A stretch of 64,000 nucleotides of DNA from Mycobacterium pinniadriaticum (GCF_026242045.1 NZ_JAPJDO010000025.1:1-64000), one strand, 5' to 3'. Numbered from the stretch's first letter, positions 15,962 to 25,127 are shown. Numbers and translations: made by a program. Notes: generated by a model from the letters alone, not told the origin.

Positions 15962-17113
15962 TTGCGCCGAAACGGGAGTTTGGGCGCGAAACTGCGAGTA
16001 CTCTGCGCCATTTCGTCGATCTGGGCACTGGTGTCGGTCCCGGGAGCGGCCGCTGACCCGCCCAGCCCCGCGCCCGGGCCGATCCTGCCACCCCTGGCCT
16101 TAGGGCAGGTGGTGCGGATCGGTCCGATCGCGGGTACCGGGACACCGACCCGCGACTACGGCATAGGCGCTACCGACCTGTGCGAATTCATGGAATTCCC
16201 AACCGAATTGCTACAGATCTGCGGTGACAGTTTCGCCGGTCAGGGGGTCGGATTCGGCGGTTGGTTCTCGCCGGTCGCCCTGCGTGTCGCCGGTGGCTCG
16301 GTCGACGATCCCGATGGGGTGCGCTACACCGGGGTCACCGGGGTGGACAAGCCACTGCTGGCCGACCCCACCCCGCCGGGATCCTCGCAGCTACCCGCCG
16401 GGGTGGTGCAGATCAACCGGCAGAACTACCTGCTGGTGACCACCACCGAGGATCTGGTGCCGCAGACGTCACGCCTGGTGAAAGCAGTCGCCGGACAAGG
16501 TAGTTGGCAGACCGTACGCGGTTCGCAGCGGCCGGCGTCTTACGCCGGCGGGCGACAGACCCAGATCAGCGGCTACTACGACCCGATCCCCACACCTGAA
16601 TCGCCGACCGGCTGGGTGTACATCGTGGCCAACAACTTTGACCGGTCGGGTCCCGTCGTGCTGTACCGCGCCACGCCGCAGACGTTCACCGACCGCTCAC
16701 GCTGGCAGGGCTGGGCCGGCGGTCCCGACGGCGGCTGGAACAAAACGCCGACACCGTTGTGGCCCGATCAGGTCGGCGAGATGAGCATGCGAGAGGTCGA
16801 CGGCAAGCCGGTGCTGTCCTACTTCAATGCCAGCACCGGCAACATGGAGATGCGGGTGGCCTACGACCCGACCGGTCTGGGCACCGCCCCGGTTACCACG
16901 GTGGTGCAGGCGGGTGACTGGCCCGTACCCGCCGAGAGCCTGCCTCCACCCGGCGACAACCGGCTCGCGCAGCCCTACGGCGGTTACATCTCGCCCGGGT
17001 CGACCCTGGACGAGGTGCGGGTGTTCGTCAGCCAGTGGAATACCGAACCGCGCGACCGTGCGCCTTACCGGGTTCTCCAGTTCGCGGTGAACCCGTTCAA
17101 GCCGTGGTCGTGA
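15962..17113 (+). CDS. Secreted DUF4185 protein
   Basis: A 383-residue exported protein homologous to Rv3707c, with a predicted five-bladed propeller or glycosidase-like DUF4185 fold. The signal peptide is LRVLCAISSIWALVSVPGAAAD. The TTG at 15962 lies six bases after the asd stop and lacks a good ribosome site, so the exact start is uncertain; TTG at 15980 is an alternative. The codons for the signal peptide overlap the 43-bp repeat at 15986-16028, so this N-terminus may have been recruited from a repeat. No function is established. Confidence 0.78.
   Translation: MRRNGSLGAKLRVLCAISSIWALVSVPGAAADPPSPAPGPILPPLALGQVVRIGPIAGTGTPTRDYGIGATDLCEFMEFPTELLQICGDSFAGQGVGFGGWFSPVALRVAGGSVDDPDGVRYTGVTGVDKPLLADPTPPGSSQLPAGVVQINRQNYLLVTTTEDLVPQTSRLVKAVAGQGSWQTVRGSQRPASYAGGRQTQISGYYDPIPTPESPTGWVYIVANNFDRSGPVVLYRATPQTFTDRSRWQGWAGGPDGGWNKTPTPLWPDQVGEMSMREVDGKPVLSYFNASTGNMEMRVAYDPTGLGTAPVTTVVQAGDWPVPAESLPPPGDNRLAQPYGGYISPGSTLDEVRVFVSQWNTEPRDRAPYRVLQFAVNPFKPWS
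15986..16028 (+). repeat. 43-bp dispersed repeat, copy A
   Basis: Matches the reverse complement of 963-1005 at 35 of 43 positions without gaps. In this copy it encodes the hydrophobic core of the DUF4185 signal peptide. Confidence 0.6.
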
Positions 17114-17243
17114 TCCAGCCGGAACGCCGGCCTACGGCGGGTCTTCCGAGCAGCGGCCGGCTGACCACGCCGCATTTGCCCGGCGAAACGAGATTGGCCC
17201 GGAACCTGAGGGAGCGGGGCACGTGCACCCTGGCTTCGGGTTG

Positions 17244-17498
17244 CTAGCCGCTCAGAAACGAGTTCGCGACGGATCCGGGCAGGCCATCGTGTTGACGGCT
17301 GAGTAACTTCGCCTGGAGCCACAAGCACTGTATTTGAGCAACTCCCACGAGAAGGATCGGCCACAACGCACCCGCCACCAGGGCGAGGGGGATGCGGACT
17401 CGATTGCGAACCCTCTCACCTGTGCAGAAGGCCTCGGAGAACACCCACGCCAGAAAGCTGAATATCGGAATGCCGGCGGGATACAGCCAAATCAACAC
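17244..17498 (-). CDS. Small two-helix membrane protein
   Basis: An 84-residue protein with two transmembrane helices; the second contains VAGALWPILLVGVAQ, a pattern seen in many short mycobacterial membrane proteins. The GTG start at 17498 is fixed by AAGGAG at 17507-17512, eight bases upstream; a longer in-frame extension to 17576 is rejected. It stands alone on the minus strand between two plus-strand genes. Function unknown. The 130 bp on its left (17114-17243) show nothing recognisable. Confidence 0.7.
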   Translation of the reverse strand: MLIWLYPAGIPIFSFLAWVFSEAFCTGERVRNRVRIPLALVAGALWPILLVGVAQIQCLWLQAKLLSRQHDGLPGSVANSFLSG

Positions 17499-17638
17499 CG
17501 TGCACTCTCCTTCAAAGCAACTTCGACACGATGGTTCCAAAGTTCGCTGAGGCCGTCTAGAGGGTCGGGTACCCATTCACAGCGATTTCATAGCTGTTAC
17601 CTAACCGGCACTAGGTAGCGGCCTCGCATGATCGAACT

Positions 17639-18064
17639 ATGACCGAAACACCTGAACGAGCCGAGGAACCCGCCACTGGCCCCGTTGCCCCGCCCCCGCC
17701 CCCGGCGTACGTCGAGCCCGTCCCGGTTCCGGCCCGACCCAACCGGCTCTACCAGGCCGCCGCTTGGGTGGCGATCGTTGCGGGAATCGTCTTCATCGTC
17801 GGCGCTGTCTTCTTCAGCGGCTTCGCCCTTGGCCGTCACAGCGGCTACAACGGCGGCTGGCATCACCGCGACGACGAGAGTTCCCAGCAGTTCCACAACC
17901 GCGGTGGGCCGCCGATGATGCCGATGATGCCGATGAGGCCGGGTGCGGGACCCGGGGGACCGATGGGACCCGGTGGTCCGGGGTCCGGTCCGGGTTCGGG
18001 TCCGGGCGGGCCAGGGGCACCCGGTGGTCCCGGAGCTACTGCCACCCCACCTCCGCGTCCGTAG
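17639..18064 (+). CDS. Pro/Gly-rich single-pass membrane protein
   Basis: A 141-residue protein: a Pro-rich cytoplasmic N-terminus (PVAPPPPPAYVEPVPVPARP), one transmembrane helix (about residues 39-65), and a His/Asp-containing then Gly-Pro-Met repeat tail (MMPMMPM, GPGGP repeats). It resembles the Pro-rich protein at the Rv3706c position. Low-complexity tails of this kind suggest a surface-exposed flexible domain. No function is known. A strong hairpin terminator follows at 18081-18115. Confidence 0.72.
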   Translation: MTETPERAEEPATGPVAPPPPPAYVEPVPVPARPNRLYQAAAWVAIVAGIVFIVGAVFFSGFALGRHSGYNGGWHHRDDESSQQFHNRGGPPMMPMMPMRPGAGPGGPMGPGGPGSGPGSGPGGPGAPGGPGATATPPPRP

Positions 18065-18080
18065 CCAGTTCCACCGAGCC

Positions 18081-18115
18081 GCCCAGCGCCCCCACCCCCC
18101 CAGGGGGCGCTGGGC
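18081..18115 (+). terminator. Strong hairpin terminator
   Basis: GCCCAGCGCCCCC at 18081-18093 pairs perfectly with GGGGGCGCTGGGC at 18103-18115 (13 bp, 9-nt loop), followed by a short pyrimidine run. It separates the Pro/Gly-rich gene from the catalase gene. Confidence 0.75.
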
Positions 18116-18194
18116 TTTCGGTTGTGATGGGACCGTGCTTCGCGGGTACTCGCTCTCCGACGGGCGTCGACCGCCCGAGAGAGGAGCACGTGAG

Positions 18195-19643
18195 ATGACA
18201 GAGAAGTACGCGACAACCGATGCCGGCGCACCGGTCCCGAGTTTCGAGCATTCCCTGACCGTTGGGCCCGACGGTCCGATTCTGCTGCAGGACCACTACC
18301 TGATCGAGCAGATGGCCAACTTCAACCGCGAGCGCATCCCGGAACGCCAACCGCACGCCAAGGGCGGCGGCGCGTTCGGGTCGTTCGAGGTCACCCAGGA
18401 TGTCAGCGCGTTCACCCGGGCGGCGTTTCTGCAGCCCGGGACCAAAACCGAGATGGTGGCCCGGTTCTCCACCGTCGCAGGCGAACGGGGCAGCCCAGAC
18501 ACCTGGCGTGATCCGCGCGGCTTCGCGCTGAAGTTCTACACCAGCGAGGGCAACTTCGACCTCGTCGGCAACAACACCCCGGTGTTCTTCATCCGGGACC
18601 CGATGAAATTCCAGAATTTCATCCGCTCCCAGAAACGCCTGCAGTCGTCCAACCTTCGCGACCACCACATGCAATGGGATTTCTGGACGTTGTCACCGGA
18701 ATCCGCCCACCAGGTCACCTGGCTGATGGGCGACCGCGGGATCCCCAAGACCTGGCGCAACATGAACGGCTATTCGAGTCACACCTACAGCTGGATCAAC
18801 CCGGCAGGCGAACTGTTCTGGGTGAAGTACCACTTCAAGACCGACCAGGGCAACGAATTCCTCACCCAGGAGGAAGGCGATCAACTGGCCGGCAGCGACG
18901 GCGACTACCACCAGCGCGATCTGTACGAGTCCATCGAGGGCGGCAACTACCCGAGCTGGACCCTGCAGGTGCAGATCATGCCGTTCGAGGACGCCAAGAC
19001 CTACCGGTTCAATCCGTTCGACCTGACCAAGGTGTGGCCGCACAGTGACTATCCACTACAGGAGGTCGGTCGAATGACGTTGAACCGCAACGTCACCGAC
19101 TACCACGCCGAGATCGAACAGGCCGCCTTCGAACCCAACAACCTGGTCCCCGGAACAGGCTTGAGCCCGGACAAGATGCTGCTGGCCCGCGGCTTCTCCT
19201 ACAGCGACGCTCATCGCGCCCGGCTGGGGGTGAACTACAAGCAGATCCCGGTCAACACACCCAAGGTTGAGGTGCGCAGCTATTCCAAGGACGGCGCGAT
19301 GCGTATCCGCAACGCCACCGATCCGGTGTACGCACCGAACTCGATGGGCGGCCCGGAGGCCGATCCGGCACGGGCCGCGGAGGCGCACTGGGCCTCCGAC
19401 GGTGACATGGTCCGCTCGGCGTATGCGCTTCGCAGCGACGACGACGACTGGGGTCAGGCGGGCACGATGGTGCGTGAGGTCCTCGACGACGATGCCCGGG
19501 ACCGGTTGGCACACAACATCATCGGCCATGTGTCCAAGGGGGTGAAGGAACCGGTGCTGTCCAGGGCGTTCGAGTACTGGCGCAATGTCGACCCCGACCT
19601 CGGCAAGAAGGTCGAAGAAGGGGTGCGCGGGAACAGTGACTAA
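18195..19643 (+). CDS. Monofunctional heme catalase
   Basis: A 482-residue small-subunit (clade 3-type) catalase that disproportionates hydrogen peroxide. The distal His is in ERQPHAKGGGAFG, the distal Asn in TSEGNFDLVGNNTPVFFIRD, and the proximal heme-ligand Tyr in LLARGFSYSDAHRARLG (R-x-x-x-Y pattern). The length is typical. The ATG at 18195 follows AGGAG; the frame stays open further upstream but that extension runs across the terminator. With ohr just downstream it forms a peroxide-defence pair. It is distinct from the KatG catalase-peroxidase family. Confidence 0.94.
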   Translation: MTEKYATTDAGAPVPSFEHSLTVGPDGPILLQDHYLIEQMANFNRERIPERQPHAKGGGAFGSFEVTQDVSAFTRAAFLQPGTKTEMVARFSTVAGERGSPDTWRDPRGFALKFYTSEGNFDLVGNNTPVFFIRDPMKFQNFIRSQKRLQSSNLRDHHMQWDFWTLSPESAHQVTWLMGDRGIPKTWRNMNGYSSHTYSWINPAGELFWVKYHFKTDQGNEFLTQEEGDQLAGSDGDYHQRDLYESIEGGNYPSWTLQVQIMPFEDAKTYRFNPFDLTKVWPHSDYPLQEVGRMTLNRNVTDYHAEIEQAAFEPNNLVPGTGLSPDKMLLARGFSYSDAHRARLGVNYKQIPVNTPKVEVRSYSKDGAMRIRNATDPVYAPNSMGGPEADPARAAEAHWASDGDMVRSAYALRSDDDDWGQAGTMVREVLDDDARDRLAHNIIGHVSKGVKEPVLSRAFEYWRNVDPDLGKKVEEGVRGNSD

Positions 19644-19699
19644 ATGGTCGCCGAGATCGACACCTTGCCCGGCGCGGGTCGGCTGGCATGATCGAACCC

Positions 19700-20128
19700 A
19701 TGAGTATCGATGTCATCTACACCGCGGAGTCGACGGCCAGCGGCGGAGGTCGTGACGGTCATGTGAAGTCATCGGACAATCGAATCGATCTGGACACCAG
19801 ACCGCCGAAAGCGGCAGGCGGCAGCGGTGAGGGCACCAATCCCGAGCAGCTGTTCTCGGCGGGCTACGCGGCCTGCTTTCTGGGTGCGCTGCAACTGATC
19901 GCGCGCGCGGAGAAGATCTCTCTCGATAGCGCATCGGGTGTCACCGCCCAGGTCGGATTCGGTAAGGACGCCGACGGTGGGTACGGCATCAACGCCCACC
20001 TCATCGGTTATCTGCCGGGCTTGGAGCAGGCGCAGGCCGAGGAGTTGATGATCAAGGCACACCAGGCTTGTCCGTACTCCAAGGCCACCCGCGGCAATAT
20101 CGACGTCACGCTGGCCGCCAAGGTGTGA
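19700..20128 (+). CDS. ohr: Organic hydroperoxide resistance protein Ohr
   Basis: A 142-residue Ohr/OsmC-family thiol peroxidase that reduces organic hydroperoxides. Both active-site cysteines are present: GYAACFLGAL and HQACPYSKATRGN. I chose the ATG at 19700 because it gives the usual Ohr N-terminus (MSIDVIYTAEST); an in-frame ATG at 19688 would add four residues. No OhrR (MarR) regulator is adjacent. It is followed by the PknH-sensor-like gene four bases after the stop. Confidence 0.92.
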   Translation: MSIDVIYTAESTASGGGRDGHVKSSDNRIDLDTRPPKAAGGSGEGTNPEQLFSAGYAACFLGALQLIARAEKISLDSASGVTAQVGFGKDADGGYGINAHLIGYLPGLEQAQAEELMIKAHQACPYSKATRGNIDVTLAAKV

Positions 20129-20132
20129 GGTG

Positions 20133-20804
20133 ATGCGTACCATCGCCGCCGCAGCCGCTGTGCTCGTCGCCAGTGTCACCGTCGCCGCCCCGGCCGCCGC
20201 AGGTCCGTCGGATCCGGGGGTGGTGTCCTACGCCGTGCTGGGCAAGGGTTCGGTCGGCAACATCGTCGGGGCCCCGATGACCTGGGAGGCGGTGAGCACC
20301 GAACCGGTGCAGGCGTACTGGGTCGACCTGCCCGTGTGCAACAACTGGGCCGATATCGGGCTGCCGGAGGTGTTCTACGATCCCGATCTCGCGTCGTTCA
20401 ACAGCGCCACGACGCAGACCTCGGCGACCGATCAAAACCACCTGGTCAAGCAGGCGGTCGGGGTGTTCGCCACGGTCGAGGCCGCCAACCGTGCGTTCCA
20501 TCGCGTCACCGATCGCACCGTTGGATGCGCCGGACAGACCACCGCGATGCACCTCGCCGACGGAACCACACAGGTGTGGTCGTTCGGCGGCCCGGCGCCG
20601 ACGGCCACCGACGCGGTCTGGGTCAAACAGGAGGCTCTGCCTGATGTCGCCGGCCCGGCGGCTCCGGTCACCGATCGGCGCTGCTTCACCCAGACCCGGC
20701 TGCGGGAGAACGTGCTACTGCAGGCCAAGGTCTGCCAGTCGGGCAACGGCGGGCCGGCGGTGAATGTGCTTGCCGGTGCCATGCAGAACACATTGGGTCA
20801 ATAG
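20133..20804 (+). CDS. Exported PknH-sensor-domain-like protein
   Basis: A 223-residue secreted protein homologous to Rv3705c. After the signal peptide (MRTIAAAAAVLVASVTVAAPAAA) comes a single domain resembling the extracellular sensor domain of the Ser/Thr kinase PknH. Four cysteines (VCNNW, VGCAG, RRCFTQ, KVCQS) are placed to form two disulfides, as in that domain. It has no kinase part or lipobox, so it may act as a free periplasmic binding protein. A GTG directly before the ATG is an alternative start. Confidence 0.82.
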   Translation: MRTIAAAAAVLVASVTVAAPAAAGPSDPGVVSYAVLGKGSVGNIVGAPMTWEAVSTEPVQAYWVDLPVCNNWADIGLPEVFYDPDLASFNSATTQTSATDQNHLVKQAVGVFATVEAANRAFHRVTDRTVGCAGQTTAMHLADGTTQVWSFGGPAPTATDAVWVKQEALPDVAGPAAPVTDRRCFTQTRLRENVLLQAKVCQSGNGGPAVNVLAGAMQNTLGQ

Positions 20805-20828
20805 CCGTAACGAACCGCCGGTTTGGGT

Positions 20829-20845
20829 ACACGTCACCGACGTGT
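20829..20845. promoter_or_regulatory. Dyad upstream of the ergothioneine operon
   Basis: ACACGTC-ACC-GACGTGT, a perfect 7-bp inverted repeat with a 3-bp spacer, 49 bp before the egtA start and 24 bp after the previous stop. It looks like a regulator-binding site for the operon; the cognate protein is unknown. Confidence 0.5.
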
Positions 20846-20894
20846 CAGCCGGGGATCGGGGAAATTTGTCGGTGCGGTCTGGAAGATGGTTCTC

Positions 20895-22184
20895 ATGACG
20901 TTCGTCGTCACGTCCGCGCCGGGTCGAGTGCGAAGCGGCCCCGGCGCCGCTGAGCGTGTTCTGACCAGTTCGTCCTCGGCCGCTTTGCACGTCGCCGGTG
21001 CGTCTCTGGAACACGGCCCGACCGGACGGGTCGGCCTGGAACTCGAGGCGCATTGCTTCGACCTGCACGATCCGCGGCGTCGCCCAGCGTGGTCGGAACT
21101 CAACGACGTGATCGCCACCGTCGGGGCGCTGCCCGGTGGAAGTGCCGTCACCGTGGAACCCGGCGGTGCGGTCGAGCTGTCCGGCCCGCCGGTCGACGGA
21201 CCGGTGGCCGCGATCGCCGCGTTGACGGCCGACCGGGAAGCGCTGCGTTCGGCGTTCGCCGAGGCGGGTCTCGGCCTGGCACTGCTGGGCGCCGACCCGT
21301 TGCGCCGTCCGCGCCGGGTCAACCCGGGTGCCCGCTATCAGGCGATGGAGCGGTTCTTCGCCGCCTCCCGTACCGGTGGTGCGGGCGCGGCGATGATGAC
21401 GTCGACGGCGTCTGTCCAGGTCAACCTCGACGCCGGTCCGCGCGACGGCTGGGCCGACCGGGTGCGGCTGGCCCACGCACTCGGCCCGACGATGATCGCG
21501 ATCGCCGCCAACTCGCCGCTGCTCGCCGGACGGTTCACCGGCTGGGTCTCCAGCCGCCAACGGGTGTGGAGCCAGTTGGACTCGGCACGCTGCGGACCGA
21601 TCCTCGGCGCCAGTGGTGACGACCCGTGCACCGACTGGGCCCGCTACGCGCTCAAGGCGCCGGTGATGTTGGTGCACACGCCCGATGCGGTGGCGGTCAC
21701 CGAGCATGTCCCGTTCGCCGACTGGGTTGACGGTCTGGTGTTGTTGGGGGGTCGCCGGCCCACCACCACGGACCTCGACTACCACCTCACCACCTTGTTC
21801 CCGCCGGTGCGTCCGCGGCGCTGGCTGGAGATCCGCTACCTCGACAGCGTGCCCGACGAGCTGTTGGCGGCGGTGGTGTTCGTGATGGTGACGCTGCTCG
21901 ACGATCCGGTCGCCGCCGGGCTGGCCGCTGAAGCCGTCGAACCGGTCGCCACGGCATGGGATCTGGCCGCCCGCGCCGGCCTGGTCGACAACCGGCTCTA
22001 CGAGGCAGCCAACCGCTGTGTGGCCATCGCGGCCGAACGTGCCCCGGCGGAATTATCCGAGTCGATGCAGCGGTTGGTGCACAACGTGGAGAGTGGCCGC
22101 TGCCCAGCCGACGATTTCGCCGACCAAGCTATTCGCAGTGGCATCGAGCGCGCCCTGCTGCAGATGGCCAGGCCGGCATCGTGA
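20895..22184 (+). CDS. egtA: Glutamate-cysteine ligase EgtA
   Basis: A 429-residue GCS2-type ATP-dependent ligase that makes gamma-glutamylcysteine, the sulfur donor for ergothioneine. GRVGLELEAHCFDL carries the metal/ATP-binding Glu residues near the N-terminus, and TASVQVNLDAG is the conserved core strand. The ATG at 20895 gives the best family fit; ATG 20886 is possible. The stop overlaps the egtB GTG by 4 bp. First gene of egtABCDE (Rv3704c-Rv3700c in M. tuberculosis). Confidence 0.94.
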   Translation: MTFVVTSAPGRVRSGPGAAERVLTSSSSAALHVAGASLEHGPTGRVGLELEAHCFDLHDPRRRPAWSELNDVIATVGALPGGSAVTVEPGGAVELSGPPVDGPVAAIAALTADREALRSAFAEAGLGLALLGADPLRRPRRVNPGARYQAMERFFAASRTGGAGAAMMTSTASVQVNLDAGPRDGWADRVRLAHALGPTMIAIAANSPLLAGRFTGWVSSRQRVWSQLDSARCGPILGASGDDPCTDWARYALKAPVMLVHTPDAVAVTEHVPFADWVDGLVLLGGRRPTTTDLDYHLTTLFPPVRPRRWLEIRYLDSVPDELLAAVVFVMVTLLDDPVAAGLAAEAVEPVATAWDLAARAGLVDNRLYEAANRCVAIAAERAPAELSESMQRLVHNVESGRCPADDFADQAIRSGIERALLQMARPAS

Positions 22185-23467
22185 TCGGGCGAGACACCCT
22201 GGCCCTCGATCTCGACCGGGCCCGTCAGCGCACCCTGGCCCTCACCGACTTCGACGACGCCGAGTTACATCGCCAGTACAGCCCGCTTATGAGCCCGCTG
22301 GTGTGGGATCTCGCCCACATCGGGCAGCAGGAGGAGCTGTGGCTGCTGCGCGACGGCGACCCGAACCGGCCGGGCATGTTGCCTGCCGACATCGAGGGCC
22401 TGTACGACGCATTCGTGCACAGCAGGGCCAGCCGCGTCGATCTGCCCCTGCTGTCGCCCGCGCAGTCGCGCGCCTACTGCGGCAGTGTGCGGGCCGCGGC
22501 GCTCGACATGCTGGACAGCCTGCCCGACCGCGATGACGAAGCCGAGATCGCGTTCCGGTTCGGCCTGGTGATCAGTCATGAGAACCAGCACGACGAAACC
22601 ATGCTGCAGGCGCTCAACCTGCGCATCGGAGCCCCGATCCTGTCCCCGCGCAGTGCATTGCCCGGCGGTAGGCCCGGTGTGGCCGGCACTTCGGTGCTGG
22701 TGCCGGGCGGTCCGTTCGTCCTCGGTGTCGACGCACAGACCGAGCCGCTGTCACTGGACAACGAGCGCCCCGCCCACGTGGTCGACGTGCCGGCCTTCCT
22801 GATCGGCCGGGTGCCGGTGACCAACGCCGAGTGGCGGCAATTCGTCGACGATGGTGGCTACGCCCAGCAGCGGTGGTGGTCGCCGCGTGGGTGGGAGCAC
22901 CGGGTGCAGGCCGACCTGAGCGCTCCGGAGTTCTGGAATCGCGACGGCAGCCGGACCCGGTTCGGTCATGTCGAGGACATACCCGCCGACGAACCGGTGC
23001 AGCATGTCACCTTCTTCGAAGCCGAGGCCTATGCCACGTGGGCGGGTGCGCGGTTGCCCACCGAGATCGAGTGGGAGAAGGCCGCGGCCTGGGATCCCGG
23101 CGCCGGCGCCCGTCGCCGCTACCCGTGGGGTTCGACCTCCCCGAGCCACCGTGTCGCCAATCTCGGTGGTGAGGCGTTGCGGCCCGCGCCGGTCGGCGCC
23201 TATCCGGCCGGAGCGTCGGCCTACGGTGCCGAGCAGATGCTCGGCGACGTGTGGGAGTGGACCACCTCCCCGCTGCGGCCGTGGCCGGGGTTCACGCCGA
23301 TGATCTATCAGCGGTACTCGGAGCCGTTCTTCGACGGTGACTACAAGGTGTTGCGCGGCGGTTCGTGGGCGGTGGCCGCCGACACGCTGCGCCCGAGCTT
23401 CCGCAACTGGGATCACCCGATCCGCCGGCAGATCTTCTCCGGTGTCCGGCTGGCCTGGGACGCCTGA
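22181..23467 (+). CDS. egtB: Hercynine oxygenase EgtB
   Basis: A 428-residue non-heme iron enzyme joining gamma-glutamylcysteine to hercynine with O2 as a sulfoxide. The N-terminal DinB-like domain supplies the three iron-binding His: His46 in WDLAHIGQQEE, and the HxxxH of SHENQHDETM. The C-terminal formylglycine-generating-enzyme-like domain spans about residues 165-428 (VPGGPFVLG to FSGVRLAWD). The start GTG lies inside the egtA stop, and the stop shares a base with the egtC ATG. Confidence 0.96.
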   Translation: MIGRDTLALDLDRARQRTLALTDFDDAELHRQYSPLMSPLVWDLAHIGQQEELWLLRDGDPNRPGMLPADIEGLYDAFVHSRASRVDLPLLSPAQSRAYCGSVRAAALDMLDSLPDRDDEAEIAFRFGLVISHENQHDETMLQALNLRIGAPILSPRSALPGGRPGVAGTSVLVPGGPFVLGVDAQTEPLSLDNERPAHVVDVPAFLIGRVPVTNAEWRQFVDDGGYAQQRWWSPRGWEHRVQADLSAPEFWNRDGSRTRFGHVEDIPADEPVQHVTFFEAEAYATWAGARLPTEIEWEKAAAWDPGAGARRRYPWGSTSPSHRVANLGGEALRPAPVGAYPAGASAYGAEQMLGDVWEWTTSPLRPWPGFTPMIYQRYSEPFFDGDYKVLRGGSWAVAADTLRPSFRNWDHPIRRQIFSGVRLAWDA

Positions 23468-24165
23468 TGTGCCGACATCTCGGGTGGTTGGGCGAGCCGG
23501 TGTCGATCTCGTCGCTCGTCCTCGATCCGTCCAGCGGGCTTCGGGTGCAGTCCTATGCCCCGCGACGGCAGAAGCACGGGTTGCTCAACGCCGACGGTTG
23601 GGGCGTGGGTTTCTTCGACGTCGACGGAGGTGACCTGCGACGGTGGCGCAGCGCGGCACCGCTGTGGGGGGATGTGTCCTTCGCGTCGGTGGCGCCGGCA
23701 CTGCGGAGCGGTTGCGTTGTCGCAGCGGTACGTTCGGCGACAGTGGGCATGCCGATCGAGGCGAGTGCCACGGCGCCGTTCAGCGACGGCGCCTGGTTGC
23801 TGTCGCACAACGGTGTCGTCGACCGCCGGGTACTGCCGGCCAGCCCGGCTGCCGAGTCGACGGTCGACAGCGCGATCTTGGCCGCGTTGATCTTCGAGCG
23901 GGGGTTGGACCACCTCGCCGACACCGTTGTCGAGGTGGGGTCGGCGGATCCGGGGGCACGGCTGAACATTCTGGCGGGCAACGGATCTCGCCTGCTGGCC
24001 ACCACCTGGGGCGACACACTGTCGGTGCTGCGCCGCGACGAGGGCGTGGTACTGGCCAGCGAGCCCTATGATGACCATCCCGATTGGCAGGACGTCCCCG
24101 ACCGCCACCTGGTCGACGTGAGCGCCGGGCGAGTGTCGCTGACCCCCCTGAAAGGATCCTCGTGA
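23467..24165 (+). CDS. egtC: Gamma-glutamyl-hercynylcysteine sulfoxide amidohydrolase EgtC
   Basis: A 232-residue class II (Ntn) glutamine amidotransferase-fold hydrolase that removes glutamate from the EgtB product. The catalytic Cys2 is exposed after Met removal (MCRHLGW), and NADGWGVGFF and LLSHNGVV are the family's binding motifs. TGATG overlap with egtB, GTGA overlap with egtD. Confidence 0.95.
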   Translation: MCRHLGWLGEPVSISSLVLDPSSGLRVQSYAPRRQKHGLLNADGWGVGFFDVDGGDLRRWRSAAPLWGDVSFASVAPALRSGCVVAAVRSATVGMPIEASATAPFSDGAWLLSHNGVVDRRVLPASPAAESTVDSAILAALIFERGLDHLADTVVEVGSADPGARLNILAGNGSRLLATTWGDTLSVLRRDEGVVLASEPYDDHPDWQDVPDRHLVDVSAGRVSLTPLKGSS

Positions 24166-25127
24166 CTTTCACGCTGTCGAACTACCTGGCCGCCGACTCG
24201 GCCACCCAGGCGCTGCGCGACGATGTGCGCAGCGGGCTGACGCAAACCCCGAAATCATTGCCGCCCAAGTGGTTTTACGACGCCGTTGGTAGCGATCTCT
24301 TCGACCAGATCACCAGGCTCCCCGAGTATTACCCGACCCGGGCCGAGGCGCAGATCCTGCGTGCCCAGTCACCGGCGATCGCCGCGGCAAGTGACGCCGA
24401 CACCCTCGTCGAGCTCGGCAGCGGTACCTCGGAGAAGACCAGACAGCTGTTGGCCGCGCTGCGAGACACCGGATCACTACGGCGCTTCGTACCGTTCGAC
24501 GTCGACTCGGGGGTGTTGGAGTCGGCGGGCGCAGCGTTGGGACGTGAGTATCCCGATCTCGAGATCGACGCGGTGTGCGGCGACTTCGAGGAGCATCTGG
24601 CCAAGATCCCGCGCGGCGGACGGCGCCTCTTCGTCTTCCTCGGTTCGACGATCGGCAATCTCACGCCTGGCCCGCGCGCGCAGTTCCTGGCCGCCTTGGC
24701 CGATACGCTCGATCCGGGCGACAAGCTGCTGTTGGGTACCGACCTGGTGAAGGACGCCGGTCGGTTGGTCCGTGCCTATGACGACGGCGCCGGTGTCACC
24801 GCCCGGTTCAACCTCAACGTGCTGGCGGTGGTCAATCGCGAACTGGACGCGGACTTCGACCTCGCCGCCTTCGAACACGTCGCACGCTGGAACACCGCCG
24901 AGGAGCGCATCGAGATGTGGCTGCGGGCAACGACTTCGCAGCAGGCGACTATCGGATCATTGGGGCTGCAGGTTGACTTCGCCGCAGGGGAGGAGATGCT
25001 GACCGAGGTGTCGTGCAAGTTCCGGCCGGAGGCCGTTGCGGAGGAACTCGCCGCGGCTGGGCTGCGCCGCACCCACTGGTGGACCGATCCGGCGGGTGAC
25101 TTCGGCCTGTCGCTGGCGGTGAAGTGA
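24162..25127 (+). CDS. egtD: Histidine N-alpha-methyltransferase EgtD
   Basis: A 321-residue SAM-dependent enzyme trimethylating histidine to hercynine, the first committed ergothioneine step. The motif KWFYDAVGSDLFDQIT lies near residue 38, the SAM-binding LVELGSGTSEKTR near residue 87, and GSTIGNLTP follows. The GTG start overlaps the egtC stop (GTGA) and follows AAAGGA at 24151-24156. The stop overlaps the egtE start by 4 bp. In mycobacteria EgtD is reported to be controlled post-translationally by a Ser/Thr kinase. Confidence 0.96.
   Translation: MTFTLSNYLAADSATQALRDDVRSGLTQTPKSLPPKWFYDAVGSDLFDQITRLPEYYPTRAEAQILRAQSPAIAAASDADTLVELGSGTSEKTRQLLAALRDTGSLRRFVPFDVDSGVLESAGAALGREYPDLEIDAVCGDFEEHLAKIPRGGRRLFVFLGSTIGNLTPGPRAQFLAALADTLDPGDKLLLGTDLVKDAGRLVRAYDDGAGVTARFNLNVLAVVNRELDADFDLAAFEHVARWNTAEERIEMWLRATTSQQATIGSLGLQVDFAAGEEMLTEVSCKFRPEAVAEELAAAGLRRTHWWTDPAGDFGLSLAVK

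Noticed and set aside
17943..18194. Upstream extension of the catalase frame
   Set aside because: It crosses the preceding gene and its terminator; the usual catalase N-terminus and ribosome site are at 18195.
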